Positions 55,032 to 61,563 of a stretch of DNA of 64,000 bases are shown here, piece by piece. How positions within the stretch are numbered: the first letter of the stretch is position 1; each line of letters opens with the position of its first letter. The notes under the pieces are model-generated. The model was not told the origin of the DNA, ran no database searches, and was given only the letters and a program-made list of their open reading frames with translations. The stretch covers positions 1-64,000 of the forward strand of contig MKUN01000008.1 of assembly GCA_001897835.1 (NCBI GenBank). Direction: 5' to 3'. The position numbers and the translations under genes are program-made. The DNA is from Bacteroidetes bacterium 46-16. GTDB lineage: Bacteria > Bacteroidota > Bacteroidia > Chitinophagales > Chitinophagaceae.

Positions 55032-55202
55032 CCGTTCTAAATCTCCAAATTTAAACCCCAATGCAACGAATGACTATGATGCGCCTGGTAAGGGCGTAGC
55101 TGTGTCTTTTGCATTGGGAGGCTTTGGAGAGCCTTGAACGGTGAAAGAATTTCAGTTACGCTCATTTTTTTTAATAACCAATAATGTTCAAAATCTCCAA
55201 TC
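55032..55202 (+). promoter_or_regulatory. structured leader of the passenger lipoprotein gene, candidate RNA switch
   Basis: Within the 305-base gap 54898-55202 a long hairpin can form: CCGTTC (55032-55037), TCTCCAAA (55042-55049) and CCCAATGCAA (55057-55066) pair with TTGCATTGGG (55109-55118), TTTGGAGA (55123-55130) and GAACGG (55136-55141), about 24 base pairs with a 42-base loop. A 15-base near-copy of the left arm, GTTCAAAATCTCCAA at 55186-55200, ends two bases before the start codon, and could pair with the same right arm instead. That would change exposure of the start codon. Nothing else is recognised in this gap, apart from a CCGGATTTT/AAAATCCGG palindrome at 54968-54989. Confidence 0.5.
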
Positions 55203-55949
55203 ATGAAACATTTGCTTACTACACTGGCCTTTGTGCTGGTGCTGTCTTTGTCTGCCTGCAGCTCTTATATCCAGGTCCTTCACCCCAAGCCGGTTAGCTC
55301 CGGCATCCGTGTTGATCACAGCCTGTATGTCTTTGAAAATGATTCTTTAATGATCGTGTACCTGTTTTGGGACCAGAAGGGTACTATGTCGTTCCTGATC
55401 AGGAATAAACTGGATATTCCTCTTTATATCGACTGGAAAAAATCTTCTGAGATCTTAGATAGCCGGGTGATATCGTATTACTCAGAGCAAAGCGTTAGCA
55501 GCTACAGGGCCATTGATGCGTCCTATGACGATGCTTTGGGCAGTCTTGGGTTTGCTGCCGGCTCAGCTGTCACCACAAAGCTGGAACGGGTTACTTTCCT
55601 GCCGCCTCATGCTCATATCGAGCGCCGGTTCTATAGGCTCACTGATTACGATTATACCAGGTTAAAGGATGTGCAGCCCTATACAGAGAAGGTAAATGGC
55701 TTAACCACAGAACGGGTGTTGTTGGGTAGCCCGGTGCTATCGTTCAGGAATTTTATTACTTATTCTACTACGGAGAGTTTTGCCAGTGAGCAGCATATCA
55801 GCAATGATTTCGCTGTCCGGGATATCTCCATGGTCAAAAACAGCGATTTCCTGCGTTATGACAAGCACCAGGGGCGCCTTGTGTCCACGATGTACGATCA
55901 GTGTTCCTTTTACCTGAAACCGACGCCTAAGGGGACTATTTACAGGTAA
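55203..55949 (+). CDS. hypothetical lipoprotein (transposon passenger)
   Basis: The 248-residue product has a signal peptide with lipobox LSAC at its end and is therefore probably a lipoprotein on the outer membrane or periplasm. The mature part (ISYYSEQSVSSYRAIDASYDDALGSLGFAAGSAVTTKLERVTFLPPHAHIERRFYRL) has no domain that I recognise. It is preceded by the structured leader and followed by another unknown ORF 38 bases later on the same strand. Confidence 0.75.
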   Translation: MKHLLTTLAFVLVLSLSACSSYIQVLHPKPVSSGIRVDHSLYVFENDSLMIVYLFWDQKGTMSFLIRNKLDIPLYIDWKKSSEILDSRVISYYSEQSVSSYRAIDASYDDALGSLGFAAGSAVTTKLERVTFLPPHAHIERRFYRLTDYDYTRLKDVQPYTEKVNGLTTERVLLGSPVLSFRNFITYSTTESFASEQHISNDFAVRDISMVKNSDFLRYDKHQGRLVSTMYDQCSFYLKPTPKGTIYR

Positions 55950-55987
55950 AACATAAAGAGCTTATCTTTATGTGGTAAAGCCATTGT

Positions 55988-56293
55988 ATGGACGAAAAGA
56001 TATTTATTGGGTTAATTACCTACTACCGTAGTATTCAGGATGCTCGATATTTCAATGAGGATTCTTTAAAGGAATTATCTGATAAAGCGGAAGTGTTATT
56101 GTCGAAGTTTGAACCTCTTTGCCAAGGATATCAAATGCACATTAATAATATTAAAACAGCGATAGAAAATCTTAGATCGGCCAGATACTATAGAGGGGAT
56201 AAAAGAAAATCAGCAGCGTTTAACGATGGTAAAATTGAAATAACATTTAGTATGGATCGGCTAATTTCTGCCGTTAGAGAGCAACTTGATTAA
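55988..56293 (+). CDS. hypothetical protein (101 aa, transposon passenger)
   Basis: The product is helical and charged (LITYYRSIQDARYFNEDSLKELSDKAEVLLSKFEPL ... IKTAIENLRSARYYRGDKRKSAAFND ... FSMDRLISAVREQLD) without signal peptide or membrane segment. It is AT-richer than the lipoprotein before it. Its end overlaps the opposite-strand ORF 56261-56575 by 33 bases. No family recognised. Confidence 0.6.
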   Translation: MDEKIFIGLITYYRSIQDARYFNEDSLKELSDKAEVLLSKFEPLCQGYQMHINNIKTAIENLRSARYYRGDKRKSAAFNDGKIEITFSMDRLISAVREQLD

Positions 56294-56575
56294 TATCGTG
56301 TTTTCAAACAGGAATTTTATTTGATCTTCTGTATTAACGACAATGCCTGAATTAACCACTTTTAAATCGCCATCCTCTGCGTCTGAAGTTATGTGAGCTG
56401 AAAAAATATTTTCGTTTTTTAGTGAGCTGATATATAAAACACGATCACTCTTTTTAATACTATAGCCACCTTCTCCATTGGGGCCTATTGGTGTAAATCC
56501 CAAATCAATGACATAAGAACTATAGAAGTCTTTTAAACTTACTTTATTTTTTATGGCCGCTTGAATTTCAGGCAT
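56261..56575 (-). CDS. hypothetical protein (104 aa, transposon passenger)
   Basis: The product begins MPEIQAAIKNKVSLKDFYSSYVIDLGFTP and contains GEGGYSIKKSDRVLYISSLKNENIFSAHI, a small mixed fold with no recognised domain. It starts 18 bases after the transposase stop on the same strand, so it may be expressed from the transposase transcript, and it converges with 55988-56293. Confidence 0.6.
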   Translation of the reverse strand: MPEIQAAIKNKVSLKDFYSSYVIDLGFTPIGPNGEGGYSIKKSDRVLYISSLKNENIFSAHITSDAEDGDLKVVNSGIVVNTEDQIKFLFENTILIKLLSNGRN

Positions 56576-56593
56576 ACTGTAAAGGTAGTAATT

Positions 56594-57535
56594 TTAGCTA
56601 ATCAAAACTTTGTATGTCAGACGCGCATTACCACATCGTCGTATAGCATCTTCAAACCGTTCGACCACTGTAAGCGATAATGTATTGAAGCGGTAGGCAA
56701 ATTCATCACAGTACCGCTGCAGATGCTTCCTGCTTACGTAATGATAGATCCCAATAATGCCCCGTTTTAAAATGGACCAGACATTCTCAATGCCATTAGT
56801 GGAAAAGCCCTCTTTACTCCGGTACCGTTTGGCACTGTGCCGTACAATAAAGTGCATATAGGATTCCCCCAATGTTCTATAGGAATACAGATCGTCGCTT
56901 ATTATGATGCTTCGCAACTCAATGTTCCTGTTGATCACCCCCCGCAGCTCGTCATAGCTGGTGTCCTTTACAGCGAATAACCGCACCTTCCCATAGTTTA
57001 ACAGCCCCATTACAGGCGTTTTGTCCACACGGGAGGGCTCACGCCCTACATACTTAACTTTCTTGTCGTAATGGCGGTTTTTGTTCTTTCCGCCCACGAA
57101 TGTTTCATCGATCTGCGTGATACCCGTTAGCTTTTCCTCATGGTCCTCTTTGAAGCTGGCCCGGATCCTGTGCAGGATGAACCAGGCAGTATTTTGAGTA
57201 ACCCCTAAGTCCCTGGCCAGCTGTAGGGAACTGATCCCCTTCTTATGGTTGGCGATCAGGTATTCAGCCAATAGCCATGTTCTCAGGCTAACCTTGGAGC
57301 ACTCGTATATGGTACCGGTGATCACCGTATATTTCTTGCCACAAGCCTTGCAGAGAAAGTCTTTATAATCTTTTAAGGCCGGATTCTTAAACCTGGTAGT
57401 GGTCCTATAATGATGCTCAGAGCCGCAATGGGGGCAAAGAGGCTTGCCATCCCACCTCATTTGCTCCAAATATTGGGCGCAAACAAGTTCATTATGAAAG
57501 TATTCCTGTAAGTCCAGTAAACTCTTTGCTTTCAC
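56594..57535 (-). CDS. IS1595 family (ISXO2-like) transposase
   Basis: The 313-residue transposase has a zinc-ribbon at its N-terminus (CPHCGSEHHY ... CKACGKKY), a helix-turn-helix-like HKKGISSLQLARDLGVTQNTAWFILHRIR, and the DDE/N-type catalytic domain: QIDETFVGGKNKN, ISDDLYSYR, and NGIENVWSILKRGIIG. It is full length, so the element may still move. It lies 77 bases inside the right terminal repeat. Confidence 0.95.
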   Translation of the reverse strand: MKAKSLLDLQEYFHNELVCAQYLEQMRWDGKPLCPHCGSEHHYRTTTRFKNPALKDYKDFLCKACGKKYTVITGTIYECSKVSLRTWLLAEYLIANHKKGISSLQLARDLGVTQNTAWFILHRIRASFKEDHEEKLTGITQIDETFVGGKNKNRHYDKKVKYVGREPSRVDKTPVMGLLNYGKVRLFAVKDTSYDELRGVINRNIELRSIIISDDLYSYRTLGESYMHFIVRHSAKRYRSKEGFSTNGIENVWSILKRGIIGIYHYVSRKHLQRYCDEFAYRFNTLSLTVVERFEDAIRRCGNARLTYKVLIS

Positions 57536-57612
57536 ATGGTGAGGTTAATGCATCAAATTTATATTCTATCCCAACAGCTATATAATTTTGTGGAAAACTT
57601 TACCTTTTGATC

Positions 57613-57638
57613 CTACTCCCATTTCATGGGTAGTTGCC
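57613..57638 (-). repeat. right terminal inverted repeat of the transposon
   Basis: Exact reverse complement of 54712-54737. It supplies the last four codons and stop of the interrupted transglutaminase gene. Confidence 0.93.
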
Positions 57639-60269
57639 GAAAAAACTTATTGTACGTAGTGGGTTCAGGAAGCCGGCAAAACGGGTCTTAAAGGCAATGT
57701 TCTTTTTTGACTGCCCCAGGAATGACCGCAAAAATTTATTTACCTGCGTGGCCTCATTGTCTGTCAGGGCTTGTTTTGAATATTTTTGTTTTAAATATAT
57801 GTTCATAAATGTTGTAAATGTTGTTCCCAATCTTGGGTCAACTACCTGTTGAGCAAATTGCATGGGCGTAAGTTCAGCTTTGAATATACCGCATTGATGC
57901 AGGTAAAAGCTGGCACAGCGATATGCCCAGTAAGCTTTGGCGCCTGCTGTTTTGGATGCATTATGCCGGGCTTTATAATACCACATTACCATATTGGGCA
58001 GCAGCATAAATAGCAGGAAGAGTACAGCCACAATACCTATAGCTGCCCATAATATAGCTTTCACCGGCAGCGGTTTTTCCCGCTGGGTCGTTTGCTGCTT
58101 ATCTTTGGGCTTTTCCGTGTCTTTCCGCTTCAGGTACACTTCATCTATAGGGGTAGGATTGGGGAAGCGTTTTATGATATCAGCACCGCTTTCATTATTC
58201 CGGGCTTCCATTTTTTTCATCGCATCGGCATATGATACTGCAGTAGCCTCTTCCCCGGCCTTTATGCTGGCAAGCGGTACCGCTATACTGTCGCGCTGCA
58301 CCGTGGCTATTTTCATATCCATGGTTACAGCTATCGGTGTTGCCAGTTTATAGTCCCGGTCATGAAATACCATATGCCGCACCTTCATTACCATTAACTT
58401 CTTTGCAGTATCTACATTGTCGATCACACCATCTGCTGCAAGCCAGGCTTTAGGAGGTTGCATAGGTGGGGTGCCATCGGGCTTAGGTGCTTCACGGGCA
58501 TCGGCGTTCCCTACTGTCGTATCGAAGTCGAGCCAGCCAAAACCGGGGAAGTATACCTGTACCCATGCATGGGCCTGGTCGGCATAATACCAGTACCAGC
58601 CCTTATTCTTATTTCCGCTACGGTCCACAGTTAAAAAACCTACTGCAATGCGTGAGGGGATACCAAGCGAACGTAGCATGAATAAAGTGGCACCGGCATA
58701 ATAGGCACAATATCCTTTATGATTTTCAAAAAGGAAATACATAAGCTTGGATGCACTGGGTATATCAGGTACACCGGGATTATCGGTGTATTTATATAAT
58801 GCCTCACCGTTCTCATCTTTTGACAGGAAATAATCCCGTATGGCCAGAACTTTGTCCACAGGCTTATCCGCCTTTGCAGTCACTTTATGGGCCAGGTCCG
58901 ATATGGCCTTGAATTTGGCATCGGAAGGCATATAAGTATAATACTGCATGAACTTCTTATCAGTCCCCTCATATCCCGGTGCGGTTCTGAGTACCTCGAA
59001 GCGCTGCGCCTGGAATTTTTTCAATTGCGGGTCCTGTGCATTATATACAAAATAGGCACTGTTCAGTTCAGAGACATAGCTTCTTGCCCTGAATGCGGTC
59101 TTAAATTCCTCCCTGAAATCTTTTTCTACCGTTATGGGCTGCACAAAGTATCCCACGTTGGGCGCCAGGTAAGTATTAGGACTTAGCTTTTGAGTATAGA
59201 CTTCTATATCTACATTTTTTCGCAGCCTGTTCGATAGGCTGTTCTTTATGACGCTTGAATCTGTTTTAGTGGAGAATAAAGGGATACTTGCAGGATCGGG
59301 TTCAAAGAGATCATTGTAGGGTATGGCAGAATCACGTTCAAAGGTCTCGGTAAGCGTATCGAATTTAGTATAGTAAAATGCAGTAAGGTACAAGGGATTG
59401 GGTACATCTGAATTTGGGAAATAGTTATCAATATGTGCGCAAAAAAGCAGCTCGTTGCTCCGGCCCAGGCTGCTCCGTAGCCGGGCATAATCTTCCAGGT
59501 CAAAGGTGCCGTCCTTATTCTTTTTCAGCATACTGTTTTTACCCTCTTTACCGCCGCCGCCGTAGTTGGCTACGGTATCCTTTATTTCACCCCGCATCAG
59601 GTAAACTATACCGCCTAGTATAAAGACTGCCAGCAAACCAAAGACAATAATGCGCCTGCTGAGAAACCACCAGAATTTCTGGGACTTGTCTTTATAATTA
59701 TAGATCTGCTCTGATGTGAAAATGATATACACAGAGTAGAGCAGGGCAGGACTAAAGGTGCCCAGCAGGTTATTTACCGTATCGGTGTTTGCTTTAGCGA
59801 TCAGGTATATACAGGAGCACAGCAGTACTGCCGATATAAAAACGGCCCAATACCTGAGCCGGGTAAAGCCCCATCCTAATAGCCAGCCGGTGATGAACAG
59901 GATAGAAAAGGTTCTGAACTGTACCGAGATAAAGAAAGCATCAAATTCGCCTCCCGGCAGGGAATCCAATCCTTTGTATACGAGATACAATACAAACAGT
60001 AATGCTGCAAAGACAGGCAGGAACCTGAAGCGTAGCGAATAGATGATCGCACTCGCTGCCATGCCTGCTGTAACAAAAAGGCTTAGTTCTACGGTCATAT
60101 TCGCCTGTGCCGGCAGAAAAGAGAATAAACCCGTATGCAGGTCGCCAATAATCCCAAAATAGTCATGGGCATTCCATAGCAGGAAGTAGCAGACAAGTGC
60201 CGTGGGTAATATCAGGAATATAAGCCTTGCTAATAATTCATTTATGGGTGTAGCGCGTTGTATATTCAT
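57624..60269 (-). CDS. transglutaminase-like membrane protein (TgpA-like), 3' end altered by the transposon
   Basis: The 881-residue protein has about six N-terminal membrane helices (residues 12-240), a periplasmic transglutaminase-like core with Cys in GYCAYYAGATLFM, His in QAHAWVQVYFP and Asp in WLDFDT, a further membrane helix near residue 745, and a DUF4129-like C-terminus. It may act on peptidoglycan- or membrane-linked proteins; function is inferred. The last residues ...ISFF are followed by GNYP and a stop that lie in the transposon. In the empty site they would have been VMPEDDEQA, stop at 54674-54676. Confidence 0.85.
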   Translation of the reverse strand: MNIQRATPINELLARLIFLILPTALVCYFLLWNAHDYFGIIGDLHTGLFSFLPAQANMTVELSLFVTAGMAASAIIYSLRFRFLPVFAALLFVLYLVYKGLDSLPGGEFDAFFISVQFRTFSILFITGWLLGWGFTRLRYWAVFISAVLLCSCIYLIAKANTDTVNNLLGTFSPALLYSVYIIFTSEQIYNYKDKSQKFWWFLSRRIIVFGLLAVFILGGIVYLMRGEIKDTVANYGGGGKEGKNSMLKKNKDGTFDLEDYARLRSSLGRSNELLFCAHIDNYFPNSDVPNPLYLTAFYYTKFDTLTETFERDSAIPYNDLFEPDPASIPLFSTKTDSSVIKNSLSNRLRKNVDIEVYTQKLSPNTYLAPNVGYFVQPITVEKDFREEFKTAFRARSYVSELNSAYFVYNAQDPQLKKFQAQRFEVLRTAPGYEGTDKKFMQYYTYMPSDAKFKAISDLAHKVTAKADKPVDKVLAIRDYFLSKDENGEALYKYTDNPGVPDIPSASKLMYFLFENHKGYCAYYAGATLFMLRSLGIPSRIAVGFLTVDRSGNKNKGWYWYYADQAHAWVQVYFPGFGWLDFDTTVGNADAREAPKPDGTPPMQPPKAWLAADGVIDNVDTAKKLMVMKVRHMVFHDRDYKLATPIAVTMDMKIATVQRDSIAVPLASIKAGEEATAVSYADAMKKMEARNNESGADIIKRFPNPTPIDEVYLKRKDTEKPKDKQQTTQREKPLPVKAILWAAIGIVAVLFLLFMLLPNMVMWYYKARHNASKTAGAKAYWAYRCASFYLHQCGIFKAELTPMQFAQQVVDPRLGTTFTTFMNIYLKQKYSKQALTDNEATQVNKFLRSFLGQSKKNIAFKTRFAGFLNPLRTISFFGNYP

Positions 60270-60500
60270 ATAAGGTAGGGGCCCTGCGGTGCCCCGCTAT
60301 GCTTATCAAATGTAATCATTTCAGCTTTTATAAAGATTCCGGCACGGGGGATAATCCCTAAAATCTTTCTTAAAAATTTTTCATGCAAGCTCATTTATTC
60401 AATAAGTTTCTGCATATGATTTGAAAAGCTTCTATGTTACCTTTTCCGGTATTTTTTATTAAGAAAATCTTAACTTACGCACGTTTAAAAATATTTTCAA

Positions 60501-61487
60501 ATGATCACAACAAAAGAACAAAATCCGGTAAAGCTGGAGACGGCGGGACTGGATGAAAAAATCAAGAACATGTTACAGCAGTTAAAGGTAGTGACAGTTA
60601 TCGGTTCAGGTACCATGGGTAATGGTATTTGCCATGTATTCGCACAAAGCGGGTTTGAAGTGCACATGATGGATATTAAACAAGCTGCACTTGACAAGGC
60701 TTTAGCTACCATTGGCAAGAATATGGATCGCCAGGTGGCGAAAAATGTGCTTACCGAAGAGACAAAGCAGGCAGCACTGGCCCGCATTACTACACATACT
60801 GATCTTGCGGAGGCTGTAAAGGACGCCGATATTGTTATTGAAGCTGCTACAGAGAATATCGATCTTAAAATTAAGATATTCCAGGACCTGGATAAGATGT
60901 GCCCTGCGCATACTATACTGGCCACCAATACCTCTTCTATTTCCATTACGCGTATTGGTTCCTACACGCAGCGTCCGGGGAAGGTTATCGGTATGCACTT
61001 TATGAATCCCGTACCCGTGATGAAACTCGTCGAGATCATTAATGGCTATGCTACAGAAAAAGAAGTCACCGATATTGTTTATCACCTTTCCGAATATATG
61101 GGTAAAGTGCCCTGTATTGTTAATGACTATCCCGGTTTCATTTCGAACCGCATCCTCATGCCGTTGATAAATGAAGCCATCCTCGCATTGCAGGAAGGTG
61201 TAGCCGGTGTTACTGAGATCGATACTATTATGAAACTCGGTATGGCACACCCGATGGGGCCACTGCAACTGGCCGATTTTATTGGGCTGGATACCTGTTA
61301 TTCTATTATGAACGTGTTGCATATGGGCTTCGGCAATCAAAAATATGCCCCTGCTACATTACTGGCCAATATGGTACAGGCAGGATATCTCGGTGTTAAA
61401 TCGGGGGAAGGTTTTTATAAATATACGCCCGGTAGCAAAGACATCTTTGTTAGTGAGCGTTTCCAAAATAAGAGCTGGAAGATATGA
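60501..61487 (+). CDS. 3-hydroxyacyl-CoA dehydrogenase (3-hydroxybutyryl-CoA dehydrogenase type)
   Basis: The enzyme oxidises 3-hydroxyacyl-CoA with NAD. The Rossmann motif GSGTMGNGICHVFAQSGFEVHMMDI is followed by the catalytic region (TNTSSISITRIGSYTQRPGKVIGMHFMNPVPVMKLVEII, with the catalytic histidine in MHFMNP) and the C-terminal dimerisation domain (YPGFISNRILMPLINEAILALQEGVA). From ATG 60501 it is 328 residues; ATG 60570 gives 305 and may be the true start, since the family normally starts close to the Rossmann motif. Confidence 0.93.
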   Translation: MITTKEQNPVKLETAGLDEKIKNMLQQLKVVTVIGSGTMGNGICHVFAQSGFEVHMMDIKQAALDKALATIGKNMDRQVAKNVLTEETKQAALARITTHTDLAEAVKDADIVIEAATENIDLKIKIFQDLDKMCPAHTILATNTSSISITRIGSYTQRPGKVIGMHFMNPVPVMKLVEIINGYATEKEVTDIVYHLSEYMGKVPCIVNDYPGFISNRILMPLINEAILALQEGVAGVTEIDTIMKLGMAHPMGPLQLADFIGLDTCYSIMNVLHMGFGNQKYAPATLLANMVQAGYLGVKSGEGFYKYTPGSKDIFVSERFQNKSWKI

Positions 61488-61510
61488 ATTGAATAATCAA
61501 GTATAATATT

Positions 61511-61537
61511 AAGCCCCGGTATAACCGGGGCTTTTTT
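61511..61537 (+). terminator. rho-independent terminator
   Basis: AAGCCCCGGT (61511-61520) pairs with ACCGGGGCTT (61524-61533), and a T run follows. It ends the dehydrogenase transcript. Confidence 0.9.
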
Positions 61538-61563
61538 AATTAGATCCTTGTTCAGGCTGAATA

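Larger units (their letters stand above)
54712..57638. mobile_element. IS1595-family transposon with passenger genes, 2927 bp
   Basis: The ends are 26-bp perfect inverted repeats (54712-54737 and 57613-57638), flanked on both sides by the 8-bp duplication GAAAAAAC, as expected for the IS1595 family. Inside are the ISXO2-like transposase (56594-57535), two unknown ORFs that overlap tail to tail (55988-56293, 56261-56575), a lipoprotein gene (55203-55949) with a structured leader, and a 42-codon basic ORF (54769-54897). Elements of this family with passenger genes are known; these passengers have no function I can assign. The element is inserted in the 3' end of a transglutaminase gene and replaces its last residues. 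Confidence 0.92.

Noticed and set aside
55032-55142. Integron attC site in the large hairpin
   Set aside because: The ends do not carry the RYYYAAC and GTTRRRY core sites, and no integrase is present.
54705-57645. A 6-bp AAAAAA target duplication with ends at CGGCAAC
   Set aside because: Shifting the ends by one base to GGCAAC gives a perfect 8-bp GAAAAAAC, the length expected for the IS1595 family.
60501-60569. Dehydrogenase N-terminal extension as a real domain
   Set aside because: The extra 23 residues are polar and match nothing; ATG 60570 is an equally likely start, so I do not claim a domain.
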